Made by a program: the position numbers and the translations under genes
Notes under the pieces: model-generated
Told to the model about the DNA's origin: nothing
The model's database searches: none
The model's input: the letters and a program-made list of their open reading frames with translations, nothing else
Source of the DNA: Tidjanibacter sp.
GTDB taxonomy: Bacteria > Bacteroidota > Bacteroidia > Bacteroidales > Rikenellaceae
Direction: 5' to 3'
DNA: 47,248 nucleotides
Assembly: GCA_017936005.1 (NCBI GenBank)
Contig: JAGBGK010000036.1
Span: 1-47,248 of the forward strand
Shown: positions 35,421 through 44,106 of the stretch, one piece after another
How the letters are laid out: every line of letters begins with the position of its first letter
How positions within the stretch are numbered: position 1 is the stretch's first letter

Positions 35421-37520
35421 TTACTTTTTCTTTGGTACAATCTCATCGATGAGAGCCTGTGTTGCGGGCTTGTGGCCACGGAAAGCAACGTAGAGCTCCA
35501 TCGGGTGTTTGGTGCCGCCCTTCGAGAGAATGTTGTCCCTGAACGACTGTGCAACCTCACGCGAGAAGATACCCTTCTCTTTGAAGAGTGCGAACGCATC
35601 GGCATCCAACACCTCGGCCCACTTGTAGCCATAGTAGCCCGCAGCATAGCCACCCGAGAAGATGTGGGTGAAGGCGGGAGCCATAGCCGTACCTGCCACC
35701 ACGGGCAATGTCTTGGTGGGCTTCATAGCCTCACGCTCAATGCTCAGGGGGTCACCCTCGATGGGTGCCTTGATGGTGTGGTAGGCCATATCGGTCAGGC
35801 CAAACGACACTTGGCGTACGTTGGCATAGGCTTTCAAGAACGCTTTCGACTCGATAACTTTCTCCCTCAACTCCTCGGGCATCTTCTCGCCGGTCTGGTA
35901 GTGAACGGCTACGATGTCGAGGAACTCAGGCTCAACGGCCCAATTTTCCAAAATCTGGCTGGGGAGTTCCACAAAGTCGCGGTAAACCGAAGTACCCGTC
36001 TGCGAAGCGTAGGTGCCCTGTGCGAGGAGTCCGTGCAAGCAGTGGCCGAACTCGTGGAGGAAGGTCTCAAACTCGTCGAAGGTCAACAACGAAGGAGTGC
36101 TCTCGGTGGGTTTGGTGAAGTTGCCACACAGCGAGATGTGGGGCCTTACCTCCTCACCGTCCTCGGTGGTGTACATATCGCGGAACGAGGTCATCCACGC
36201 ACCGCCCCTCTTGGTGGCACGGGGGAAGAAGTCCATATAGAGGATACCCAAGAACTCGTCGTTTGCCTCCCTAACCTCATATACCTGTACATCGGGGTGG
36301 TAAACATCCACCTCTTTGTTCTCTACGAATTTGATGCCATAGAGTTTTTCTGCAAGAGTGAAGATACCGTTCTTCACGTTGTTGAGTTCGAAGTATGGTT
36401 TTACCTCCTCCTCGTTGTAGCTATACTTTGCAACCTTGTATTTCTCGTTCCAGTAGGCCCAATCCCAAGGCATAATCTCGCCCTTGAAGCCCTGTTTGTG
36501 AGCAAACTTCTCCACATCGCTAACCTCCTTGCGGGCATATTTGATGGTGGCCGAAAGGAGCTCATCAAGAAAACTCTCTACCGTTGCGGTGTTCTCGGCC
36601 ATACGCCTTTCGAGTACCCTGTCGGCATAGCACTCATAACCGAAGAGTTGCGACTCCTGCAAGCGCAGGTTGGCAATCTTGCGGAGCACCTCCACGTTGT
36701 CCAACTCGCCACCGATACAACGGGTGTTGTAGGCCTTCCACACCTGCTCCTTGTAGCCCCTGTTGGACGAGTAGGTCAGGAAGGGATACATACTTGCAGC
36801 GTGCAGCGTTACGGTCCAACCCTCCTCGCCACGAGCCTTTGCATCGGCAGCCATAGCCTCCCTTACGAATGCGGGCAACTCGGCAACCTCGGCTTCGTTG
36901 GTGATGTTGAGCGAGAAGGCGTTGGTTGCTGCCAACACGTTCTGCTCAAAGAGGAGTGTGAGGTTCGACAGCTCGGTCGAAAGGGCGCGATAGACCTCCT
37001 TCTGCTCGTCGTTGAGGTTGGCACCCGAACGCACGAAACCATCGTAGGTGTCTGCCAAGAGTTTAGCCTGCTCGGTGGTGAGGGTGAGCGCATCTTTGCC
37101 CTCATAGACCTTCTTCACTCGCTCCCAGAGGGTGGGGTTGAGGTTGATGTCGTTGTAGAACTCCACGAGTTTGGGCTGCACTTCGAGTGCAAGGGCCTGC
37201 ATCTCGTCGCTGGTTTCGTTGCTGTTGAGCACAAAGAAGATGGTGCTAACGCGGTTCAATAGTGCGCCACTGCGCTCCATAGCCACGATGGTATTCTCGA
37301 AGGTAGGCTCCTCGGGATTGTTGATGATTGCCTCCATCTCGGCCCTTGCCTCGGTGAGTGCCTGCTCAAATGCGGGCATATAGTGCTCAATTTTGATTTT
37401 TGAGAACTCGGCGGTTCCATAGGGAGTCTTACCTTGATTAACAAGGGGGTTGTTGCGAAGCGAGTCGCAACCTGTCAGTACAGCTGCTGCCATAACCAAT
37501 GTGAATAAAAACTTTTTCAT
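35421..37520 (-). CDS. dcp: M3 family metallopeptidase (peptidyl-dipeptidase Dcp-like), lipoprotein
   Basis: A 699-aa zinc peptidase of the M3 family. The zinc site HEFGH is at 489-493 within FLHEFGHCLHGL. The distal metal Glu lies some 25 residues later, in the segment DFVELPSQILENW, which is characteristic of the family. A lipoprotein signal (VLTGC, Cys18) suggests a periplasmic or membrane-bound enzyme that trims dipeptides from the C-termini of peptides. The length is as expected. It follows the DUF4886 gene by 46 bp without a recognisable promoter, so it is probably part of the amidase operon. Confidence 0.93.
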   Translation of the reverse strand: MKKFLFTLVMAAAVLTGCDSLRNNPLVNQGKTPYGTAEFSKIKIEHYMPAFEQALTEARAEMEAIINNPEEPTFENTIVAMERSGALLNRVSTIFFVLNSNETSDEMQALALEVQPKLVEFYNDINLNPTLWERVKKVYEGKDALTLTTEQAKLLADTYDGFVRSGANLNDEQKEVYRALSTELSNLTLLFEQNVLAATNAFSLNITNEAEVAELPAFVREAMAADAKARGEEGWTVTLHAASMYPFLTYSSNRGYKEQVWKAYNTRCIGGELDNVEVLRKIANLRLQESQLFGYECYADRVLERRMAENTATVESFLDELLSATIKYARKEVSDVEKFAHKQGFKGEIMPWDWAYWNEKYKVAKYSYNEEEVKPYFELNNVKNGIFTLAEKLYGIKFVENKEVDVYHPDVQVYEVREANDEFLGILYMDFFPRATKRGGAWMTSFRDMYTTEDGEEVRPHISLCGNFTKPTESTPSLLTFDEFETFLHEFGHCLHGLLAQGTYASQTGTSVYRDFVELPSQILENWAVEPEFLDIVAVHYQTGEKMPEELREKVIESKAFLKAYANVRQVSFGLTDMAYHTIKAPIEGDPLSIEREAMKPTKTLPVVAGTAMAPAFTHIFSGGYAAGYYGYKWAEVLDADAFALFKEKGIFSREVAQSFRDNILSKGGTKHPMELYVAFRGHKPATQALIDEIVPKKK

Positions 37521-37566
37521 CTCTTTTTCTATTTATTTAAGTTTCGATTTGTTCTTTCGATTGTGC

Positions 37567-38595
37567 CTAAAACTCCCACTCCTCGGGGTTACGCACCTGC
37601 CACATGTTGCTCACTGCCAACACGGCGGCCTTTTGGGCAATGGGTGCGGTTGTGTCGGTGATGTTCAACACGCCGGGTAACGACTCGTCGAGGTCGGTCT
37701 GGCGGTAGGTGTTGCCCATAATGCTAACACCAAAGCGGGGGCCAAAGAGTGCTTGGAAGTAGCAGCACGAGGCCACGTAGTCGCCCAAACCATTGGCCAG
37801 GTGTGTTCCATCGTTGGAGAACTCGTTGTGGTCGCACAACGAAGTGGCACGCAGGTTTTGCACGGCTGTTCCGTAGGGAATCACAAAGTCGATGCCGTAG
37901 CTCTCCATAAATTGTTTGGTAGAGCCGGCAATATTTATCCACCTTTTCAACGAATCTCCCTCGGTGTTATCTCTCCAATCGCCCTTGTAGCTGTGAATCA
38001 TAAGGTAACCAATGGAGGCTTGTGGGTTGGTGCGGTGCAAAATCTCAATCAACTCGTTGAGGTAGCCACCCCTACCGTGTCCGTCCCAGAGTGAGAAGTC
38101 GTTGGAGTAGACGCTCACCTGATGGATGAGGATGATGTCCCACTTGGTGTTGGTGATGGTTTGGCGGAAGAGTTCTCCGTCGCCCGCCTCGGCATTACCA
38201 CCCACGCCCTCCAACTCTGCACCGGCGCATTTGTAGACACGGTAGTGTTTGGTGTCGCGGTTGTGGTAAATGTCCACCCAATTCTTGAACGAGCCACCGC
38301 CGCGATAGGCAGTGTAGAGGCTGTAATTATCCTCCAACCCTGCCGCTTCGGCCAACCTTGCCAGATATGCTTGTGCATCGACGGTGTAGCTGTTGCCAAT
38401 GTCGAGGATTTTCAACTCAGGCTTATCCCAATCGATTGGAGGGTTGGAAAAGCAGGGGGCTTGCGGAGCCCACTCCACCACCGATGCCACGATGGGGTTA
38501 ACCTTCTTCTCGGCGGTTTTGTTGTCTTGTCCGGCCACACCCCACCAACCGGTTGTGGCAAGGATGGCAACTATGAGTAGTCCAAATCGTTTCAT
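37567..38595 (-). CDS. DUF4886 family secreted protein, SGNH-hydrolase-like
   Basis: A 342-aa protein with an N-terminal signal segment. The motif ILDIGNSYTVDA (GNSY at 67-70), the central DIILIHQ segment and a late NDGTHLANGLGDYV (Asp and His) are the hallmarks of DUF4886, a Bacteroidales family with SGNH/GDSL-like blocks. In SGNH enzymes the Ser, Gly/Asn and Asp-x-x-His blocks form an esterase site; by analogy this could be a deacetylase or esterase on glycans or peptidoglycan. The activity is inferred. It lies 19 bp after the amidase gene. Confidence 0.8.
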   Translation of the reverse strand: MKRFGLLIVAILATTGWWGVAGQDNKTAEKKVNPIVASVVEWAPQAPCFSNPPIDWDKPELKILDIGNSYTVDAQAYLARLAEAAGLEDNYSLYTAYRGGGSFKNWVDIYHNRDTKHYRVYKCAGAELEGVGGNAEAGDGELFRQTITNTKWDIILIHQVSVYSNDFSLWDGHGRGGYLNELIEILHRTNPQASIGYLMIHSYKGDWRDNTEGDSLKRWINIAGSTKQFMESYGIDFVIPYGTAVQNLRATSLCDHNEFSNDGTHLANGLGDYVASCCYFQALFGPRFGVSIMGNTYRQTDLDESLPGVLNITDTTAPIAQKAAVLAVSNMWQVRNPEEWEF

Positions 38596-38614
38596 ATTTT
38601 TGTGCTTGTTTATG

Positions 38615-39868
38615 TTAGTTCACTCTCCTGTATTCGCCACCTTTGAGGATGACCACAAAGGCTCCTTTGAAGCCCTTTTTGTCGGCCTCGGCGGCCAACT
38701 TGTGGGCGGCTTGTGAGCTCTCGGCTGCCACCAAACAGCGCCACTTACCCGATGATGTTTGGGACTGAATGATGCGTCCTTTGTAGGGGCCAAACTTGGC
38801 GTCGTTGGGATTACTCTTGGCCGAGAGAGTACACAGTTGGACATAATATTTCACCCCTTCGGTTTTCTTTGCCGCGGGTTTTACCTCTGCCTTTGCCGCA
38901 GGCTTGGAGTCGGTTTTCGGTTCTGCCTTTACAGAGTCCTCTTTCACGGCGGGTTTGACTTCGGCCTTTGCTTCCTCTTTCACGGATGGCAGTTGCTCTG
39001 CCTTTGGCTCCTCGGCAGGTGCGGGCTTGGGCTCGTCCTTGATGACGGGTTTCACATCCACCCAGGCAACGCTCTCGCCAGCCTTGGTGTTGCAGCGGAT
39101 GCGGTATTCGCTGAACGCATCGAAGAGTGCCTGACACACGGCAGCCATACCCTCCTTGCTGTGCAGATACTCCCTGTCTTTCTTGTTGGTCATAAAGCCC
39201 ACCTCGGTCAGCACCGACGGCATTGCCGTACGCCACAGCACCAGGTAGGGGCCTTGGCGTGCGCCTCGGTCCACAATGGCGGTGGTCTTGGCGTAGTGTT
39301 TCTGCACCATCTCTGCAAAAATCATACTCTGCTCCGAGTGGGCATACTGCATCAGCGAGAAGATGATGAAACTCTCGGCACTATTTGGGTCGTAGCCCTC
39401 ATACTTGGCCTCGTAGTCGCCCTCCATCACAATGACCGAGTTCTCCCTCTGTGCCACGGCAAGATTCTTTTCACTCTTGTCGTTACCCATAATGTAGGTG
39501 CTACTGCCGTGTGCTTCGGTGTTGCCCACAGCGTCGGTGTGTACCGAGATGAAGAGGTCGGCATTTGCTCGGTTGGCGATGTTACCCCTCTCGTGCAACT
39601 CAATGAAACGGTCGTCTTTGCGGGTGTAGATAACCTTCACGTCGGGGTAGGCCCTCTCAATCATATCGCCCAGCGTGAGGACAATGTTGAGGTTAAGATT
39701 CTTTTCGAGTTTGTCGCCCCACGAACACCCCGGGTCCTTACCACCGTGTCCCGCATCAAGTACAACGGTGTGCAGTCCTCTCTCCGGCACATCTTTTTTT
39801 GCCTGTGCCGACACCATAAAAGGCAAACAAATCGTTAATATGATTGTGAGAAAGGCTGTGGGTTTCAT
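38615..39868 (-). CDS. N-acetylmuramoyl-L-alanine amidase with C-terminal SPOR-like domain
   Basis: A 417-aa secreted protein (signal ends MVSAQ). The Amidase_3 catalytic domain (~32-255) has VVLDAGHGGKDPG (zinc His41), the RFIELHERG Glu, SVHTDA (second His) and the catalytic Glu in VLTEVGFMTN. A low-complexity Lys/Pro/Ala/Glu linker (~265-335) leads to a C-terminal ~80 residues resembling a SPOR domain (YYVQLCTLSA to the end), which in this family binds denuded glycan at the division site. It cleaves the MurNAc-L-Ala bond of peptidoglycan. It is the first gene of a minus-strand run amidase, DUF4886, M3 peptidase, MurF-Alr, methylase. The promoter candidate is TACCTTTG at 39953-39960. Confidence 0.93.
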   Translation of the reverse strand: MKPTAFLTIILTICLPFMVSAQAKKDVPERGLHTVVLDAGHGGKDPGCSWGDKLEKNLNLNIVLTLGDMIERAYPDVKVIYTRKDDRFIELHERGNIANRANADLFISVHTDAVGNTEAHGSSTYIMGNDKSEKNLAVAQRENSVIVMEGDYEAKYEGYDPNSAESFIIFSLMQYAHSEQSMIFAEMVQKHYAKTTAIVDRGARQGPYLVLWRTAMPSVLTEVGFMTNKKDREYLHSKEGMAAVCQALFDAFSEYRIRCNTKAGESVAWVDVKPVIKDEPKPAPAEEPKAEQLPSVKEEAKAEVKPAVKEDSVKAEPKTDSKPAAKAEVKPAAKKTEGVKYYVQLCTLSAKSNPNDAKFGPYKGRIIQSQTSSGKWRCLVAAESSQAAHKLAAEADKKGFKGAFVVILKGGEYRRVN

Positions 39869-39877
39869 TTTTTTTGT

Positions 39878-39885
39878 TACTTTTG
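39878..39885 (+). promoter_or_regulatory. -7 element of the lptD-like gene
   Basis: TACTTTTG is an exact TAnnTTTG match, 12 nt before the ATG at 39898, giving a very short leader if that ATG is used. Confidence 0.45.
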
Positions 39886-39897
39886 CTGAATAATTTG

Positions 39898-42762
39898 ATG
39901 AGGCAAATCGGCTTTATACCCGCTTGCGTGGGTGTTTTGCCGACTCTGTCGGCAAAGGTAAAGAATTTTTGTGAGATTTTGGACATTAAGAGCATAAAAT
40001 ATCACCTCCTGGTTGTCGTTTTCTCGTTGCTGGCAACTTCGTTGGGTGCACAAAATGTGGCCGAGGGACAAAAAAAATCGCTCCCCGAGGTTGAGGGTGT
40101 GCGCTCGGCGAGTGTAGCCGTGCCCGATAGCCTGTCCGCAAGAGGTGTTTTCAGGGCCGACTCGCTCACTCCTCCGATAAGGGATTTCAGGGGCGACAGG
40201 GCATTCAATGGTCCCGACTCGCTCCAGATGCGCTCCTCGCAGCAGAGTATCGATAGCCTCCTTGTGGCACAACCCGACTCCACCCTGCGTGGCGGACGTA
40301 AACAACGCAACTTCCTCGAAGAGGTTATCAGCGGTAAGAACAAAGACTCGCTCTACTATGACGTGCGTGGCAAGATGGTGCACATCTACGAGCAGGGCGA
40401 TGTGACATACGGCAATATGAACATCAAGGCCGACTATATGCGTGTGTCGATGGACTCCAAAGAGATTCTCGCCTATGGTAAAGCCGACACCTCTGCCTAT
40501 GGTCACACCCGCCCCGAGTTTACCGACGCAGGCTCCACCTACACGATGGACACCGTAACCTACAATATCGACTCCAAGAGGGCCAAAATCTATGGCGTAG
40601 TGACCAAAGACGGCGAGGGTTACCTCACGGGTAAGGAGGTGAAGATGATGGACGACAAGTCGTTCAACATCAAGGGCGGTGTCTATACCACCTGTGAACA
40701 CACCGACCATCCACACTTCTATATTAATATGACAAAGGCCAAATTTATCCCCGGCAAGAAGATTGTGTCGGGCCCCTTGTACCTTGTCATTGCCGATGTG
40801 CCGCTGCCGTTGGTCATTCCGGAGATTTTCTTCCCGATGAATATGGAACGCAAGACGGGTTTCATTATGCCCTCCTATGGTGAGGATGCCACCCGAGGCT
40901 TCTTCCTGAGGGATGGTGGATACTATTTTGCATTCAATGACTATGTCGATTTGAGGGTTACGGGTGGTATCTATACCCTCGGTTCGTGGGAGGTCAATGC
41001 TGCTTCGACCTACCGTGTACGATATAAGTTCAATGGTTCGGTGGGTGTCAACTTTGCCAAGACAATCATCGGCGAAAAGGGCTCGGCTGACTACACCAAT
41101 CAGGACAACTTCCGTGTGACCTGGACCCACTCGCAGGATGCCAAGTTCAACCCCAACTCGACATTCTCGGCCAACGTGAACTTCTCCACGAGTGGCTACA
41201 ATAAACTCGCTTCCAACTCGCTCAGCGACTACCTCTCGGCACAGACCAACTCCTCGATTGCATATTCCCACTCGTGGAAGGGTACGCCAATGTCGATGAC
41301 GGCCAATATGCAGTATTCGCAGAACCTCAATACGGGCGATGTGTCGCTCAGCCTCCCATCTATCAACTTCAACGTGAGCCGTTTCTACCCCTTCAAACGT
41401 AAGGTGATGGTCGGCAAGGAGAGGTGGTATGAGAAGATTACGATGACCTATAAGGCGCAGATGCAGAACTCGGTGAACACCAAGTTTGAACAACTCACAA
41501 AGCCCGAAACTCTTGGCGAGTTCAAAAACGGTATCAAGCACTCCTTACCCATCAGTGCCTCGTTTAACGTGTTGGGATACATCAACCTTTCGCCCTCGGT
41601 CAACTACACGGAGAGGTGGTATTTCCGTCGTATAGACCAGAGGTGGGACGATGCTGTGCAGAACATCGTTGCCGACACCACCCGTGGCTTCTACCGCGTG
41701 TATGACTACAACGCATCCGTATCGGCCAACACCACCATCTATGGTTCCTATCAGATGAAGAACCCCAATGCCTACCTTAAAGCAGTGCGACACACCATCA
41801 ACCTCAGTGTCAGCGGCTCCATTGCGCCCGATTTCAGCAAGGAGAAATATGGCTATTGGAAGACCATTCAGGCCACGCCCGATGGACGCACCAAGAAATA
41901 CTCTCCCTTCTCGGGCGAGATGTATGGTGTGCCGAGCAGCGGACGTAATGCCAGCCTTTCGGTGTCGGTGGGACAAACCCTCGAAGCCAAAGTTAAGAGC
42001 GACCAAGATACTACGGGTGTGAAGAAGGTTAAGATTCTTGACGACCTGTCTTTCTCGTTCAGCTACAACTTCTTGGCCGATTCAATGAAACTGTCCAATA
42101 TCCCCGTGAGGATACGTTCGAGCATTATACCCAAGTTCGGTATCAACATATCGATGACCCTCGACCCCTATGAGGTGGATAAGGTCAAGGGTATAAGATA
42201 CGACAAGCTACTCCTCAAACGAGGCATACCGGGACGTATCGCCTCCACGGGTTGGTCGTGTGGCTACACCTTCAACTCCTCCGATCTCTACACCGAGGCC
42301 ACCATTAATGATATTTCAAAACAATATCCGGAGTACTCCAATCCATATTTCTACGACCCCAACGACCCGTTGGACCCCGCATTGCGCAGGCAGCTGATGA
42401 CCTCGCAGTACTACGACTTCTCGATGCCGTGGAACTTCTCGTTCAACTACTCCATCAACTACACCAACAATGGTATCAAGGCGAGGGTGGTGAACACGTT
42501 GGGCTTCAATGGCTCCATAACGTTGGATAAGGAGAATAATTGGGCGATATCCTACACGGGTGGTTTCGACTTTGACCGCAAGGAGTTGACTCCTGGTGTT
42601 GTTACTCTTGTGAGGGATCTTCACTGTTGGCAGATGAACTTTTCGTGTGTGCCGTTTGGTTATCGTAAGAGTTGGAGTTTCAACATCAGTGTTAAGTCGT
42701 CGTTGTTGCAGGACTTGAAGTATGAGAAGAGTTCGTCGCATTATGACAACCTCTACGAATAA
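39898..42762 (+). CDS. lptD: LptD-like LPS-assembly outer-membrane protein
   Basis: About 954 aa. A Ser/Asp-rich N-terminal region is followed by an OstA-like beta-jellyroll (~150-290; DVRGKMVHIYEQGDVTYGNMNIKADYMRV is typical) and a C-terminal beta-barrel rich in alternating aromatic strands with a Bacteroidota LptD-type segment (PLYLVIADVPLPLVIPEIFFPM). It should place LPS in the outer leaflet together with an LptE partner not seen here. The start is uncertain: the ATG at 39898 follows a -7 box, but a TTG at 39979 would give a cleaner signal peptide (KYHLLVVVFSLLATSLGAQ). It diverges from the amidase gene; the promoters overlap. A palindromic element begins at its stop codon. Confidence 0.88.
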   Translation: MRQIGFIPACVGVLPTLSAKVKNFCEILDIKSIKYHLLVVVFSLLATSLGAQNVAEGQKKSLPEVEGVRSASVAVPDSLSARGVFRADSLTPPIRDFRGDRAFNGPDSLQMRSSQQSIDSLLVAQPDSTLRGGRKQRNFLEEVISGKNKDSLYYDVRGKMVHIYEQGDVTYGNMNIKADYMRVSMDSKEILAYGKADTSAYGHTRPEFTDAGSTYTMDTVTYNIDSKRAKIYGVVTKDGEGYLTGKEVKMMDDKSFNIKGGVYTTCEHTDHPHFYINMTKAKFIPGKKIVSGPLYLVIADVPLPLVIPEIFFPMNMERKTGFIMPSYGEDATRGFFLRDGGYYFAFNDYVDLRVTGGIYTLGSWEVNAASTYRVRYKFNGSVGVNFAKTIIGEKGSADYTNQDNFRVTWTHSQDAKFNPNSTFSANVNFSTSGYNKLASNSLSDYLSAQTNSSIAYSHSWKGTPMSMTANMQYSQNLNTGDVSLSLPSINFNVSRFYPFKRKVMVGKERWYEKITMTYKAQMQNSVNTKFEQLTKPETLGEFKNGIKHSLPISASFNVLGYINLSPSVNYTERWYFRRIDQRWDDAVQNIVADTTRGFYRVYDYNASVSANTTIYGSYQMKNPNAYLKAVRHTINLSVSGSIAPDFSKEKYGYWKTIQATPDGRTKKYSPFSGEMYGVPSSGRNASLSVSVGQTLEAKVKSDQDTTGVKKVKILDDLSFSFSYNFLADSMKLSNIPVRIRSSIIPKFGINISMTLDPYEVDKVKGIRYDKLLLKRGIPGRIASTGWSCGYTFNSSDLYTEATINDISKQYPEYSNPYFYDPNDPLDPALRRQLMTSQYYDFSMPWNFSFNYSINYTNNGIKARVVNTLGFNGSITLDKENNWAISYTGGFDFDRKELTPGVVTLVRDLHCWQMNFSCVPFGYRKSWSFNISVKSSLLQDLKYEKSSSHYDNLYE
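39953..39960 (-). promoter_or_regulatory. -7 element of the amidase operon
   Basis: TACCTTTG on the minus strand is an exact TAnnTTTG match, 84 bp upstream of the amidase start. It lies inside the 5' part of the lptD-like reading frame if the ATG at 39898 is used, which is a small argument for the later TTG start. Confidence 0.45.
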
Positions 42763-42887
42763 AAAACGCACATAACGAGCGACTGCGGCGTTACACTGCG
42801 ATAAACCACCTCCTCATTTACGTTTAGTAAACTGCGGAGGTGGTTTTCTTGTGTGCCTTGCATTCATCTCGTTCTGTGCGTTTTTTT
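42761..42887. repeat. Palindromic intergenic element, copy C
   Basis: Begins with the last two bases of the lptD stop codon. An A-tract and a T-tract bound a core of 114 bp (42767-42880). Outer arms are AACGCACA and TGTGCGTT. The inner stem is a perfect 10-bp AACCACCTCC/GGAGGTGGTT, and the innermost is TTTAC/GTAAA. Copies A and B have different stem bases but keep pairing, and they share the core CCTCATTT and AAACTGCGGA. It probably also ends lptD transcription. Confidence 0.75.
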
Positions 42888-42888
42888 A

Positions 42889-43020
42889 CGTCGACCGTCA
42901 ACCGTCTACCGTCTGCATACCCCTCCGGTCTTCGACCACCTCCCCTAATTAGGGGAGGAGTTTTCCCTTTCTGCTCTTTCTGCCCTTTCTGGCTCTTTCT
43001 GCCCTTCCGAAATAAAATAA
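42889..43020. repeat. Composite spacer: heptamers, 20-bp palindrome and 9-mer tandem repeats
   Basis: Four heptamers of the type CGTCNAC (42889-42916), then TGCATACCCCTCCGG, a perfect 20-bp palindrome (42939-42958, CCTCCCCTAA and its complement), then degenerate 9-mers TTTCTGCTC/TTTCTGCCC (42968-43004). The same modules recur in other spacers of this window. No gene is seen. Confidence 0.65.
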
Positions 43021-43055
43021 ATCGCCAAAAAATTTGCGGTTTGGTAAATCTTTTG

Positions 43056-43063
43056 TATCTTTG
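43056..43063 (+). promoter_or_regulatory. -7 element of the DksA-like gene
   Basis: TATCTTTG is an exact TAnnTTTG match with TTTG at 43033-43036, 19 bp upstream, the best complete Bacteroidota promoter in the window. The start codon is 23 nt downstream. Confidence 0.7.
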
Positions 43064-43086
43064 GATAAACCAAAGACTATTTAACT

Positions 43087-43470
43087 ATGGCAGAAGTTGA
43101 GAAAACCAGATATTCCGATGAGGAATTGGCTGAGTTCCGAGTGATTATCCTCGATATGCTTGGCAAGGCAAAAGACGACTACGAGTTGTTGCGTTCGTCG
43201 GTGAACAACTCCGCAAGTAATGACACCGAAGATACTTCGCCCACCTTCAAGGTGCTCGAAGAGGGTGCAGCCACCCTCACCAAAGAGGAGATGGGACGTT
43301 TGGCACAGCGCCAGCTCAAATTCATCAACCACCTCGAAGCAGCTCTCGTGCGCATCGAAAACAAGACCTACGGCATCTGCCGTGAAACGGGTAAACTCAT
43401 TCCCAAGGAGCGTCTGCGCGTGGTGCCTCACGCAACTCTTTCGGTGGAGGCAAAAGAGAGTCGCAAGTAG
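43087..43470 (+). CDS. DksA/TraR-like protein with degenerate zinc finger
   Basis: A 127-aa cytoplasmic protein with an N-terminal coiled-coil region (~10-95) and the C-terminal DksA-type motif YGICRETGKLIPKERL...PHATLSVEAK. In classical DksA the finger has four Cys; here only Cys98 remains, with Thr in place of the next Cys and no second pair. I believe this form is usual for Bacteroidota members, so loss of zinc binding is a family trait and not decay. In E. coli DksA binds RNA polymerase in the secondary channel and tunes rRNA and stress promoters; a similar role is likely but not shown here. rnhA follows 63 bp later without a clear promoter of its own. Confidence 0.85.
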   Translation: MAEVEKTRYSDEELAEFRVIILDMLGKAKDDYELLRSSVNNSASNDTEDTSPTFKVLEEGAATLTKEEMGRLAQRQLKFINHLEAALVRIENKTYGICRETGKLIPKERLRVVPHATLSVEAKESRK

Positions 43471-43533
43471 AAAATTCAAAATTCAAAATTGCCACACCCG
43501 CTTTTTGTGGTGTTGCGTTAAGTGTGCTGTCCT

Positions 43534-43995
43534 TTGCCCAACGTAACAATCTACACCGATGGCTCGTCGCTTGGCAACCCCGGTAGGGGTGGCTATGGCG
43601 TGGTGTTGCTCTCACCTCCCTATCGTAAGGAGTTGAGTGCAGGCTTCCGTGTAACCACCAACAACCGTATGGAGCTTATGGCGGTGTGTGTTGCGCTCGA
43701 AGCGCTCAAATTTGAGGGTACCGATGTGGTGCTCTACTCCGATAGTAAATATGTGGTCGACTCGGTGGAGAAAGGGTGGGTGTTCGGCTGGGAGAAAAAG
43801 GGCTTCCAGAAGGCCAAGAACCCCGACCTTTGGCAACGCTTTCTGCGGGTGTATCGCCGCCATAGGGTACGCTTCGTGTGGGTTAAGGGCCACGCGACCA
43901 CCGTGGAGAACAACCGCTGCGATCAACTCGCTGTGGCCGCCGCCGGAGGAACCAACCTCGCCGAGGACGTTGGCTATGAGGAGTCAGGCGCCTAA
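43534..43995 (+). CDS. rnhA: Ribonuclease HI
   Basis: A 153-aa cytoplasmic endonuclease that degrades the RNA of RNA-DNA hybrids. All four acidic active-site residues are visible: Asp9 (YTDGSS), Glu47 (NNRMELMA), Asp70 (YSDSKYV) and Asp130 (NNRCDQLA), with His120 in WVKGHA. There is no ATG. The TTG at 43534 gives the usual short lead before VTIYTDG, and a GTG at 43522 would add four residues. The gene probably shares a transcript with the DksA-like gene and is followed by a long hairpin terminator. Together with rnhB at the other end, the window holds both RNase H types. Confidence 0.94.
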   Translation: MPNVTIYTDGSSLGNPGRGGYGVVLLSPPYRKELSAGFRVTTNNRMELMAVCVALEALKFEGTDVVLYSDSKYVVDSVEKGWVFGWEKKGFQKAKNPDLWQRFLRVYRRHRVRFVWVKGHATTVENNRCDQLAVAAAGGTNLAEDVGYEESGA

Positions 43996-44033
43996 GACGG
44001 AGCGAGGGGTTAAGAAAATAATTAACAGAGAGT

Positions 44034-44085
44034 AAATAGCGAAGGGTGAGGAGCGATGTTGTGTCGCTCTTCGCTATTTTTTTTT
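44034..44085 (+). terminator. Rho-independent terminator of rnhA
   Basis: A long interrupted stem: AAATAGCGAAG pairs with CTTCGCTATTT, and an inner GAGCGA pairs with TCGCTC around a 7-nt loop. It runs into T at 44077-44085. Confidence 0.85.
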
Positions 44086-44106
44086 GTCGCTCTTCGCTTT
44101 TTTTAT

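Noticed and set aside
42889..43004. Possible CRISPR array
   Set aside because: The units are 7 or 9 nt, adjacent and degenerate, with no spacers, no 24-40-bp repeats and no cas genes.
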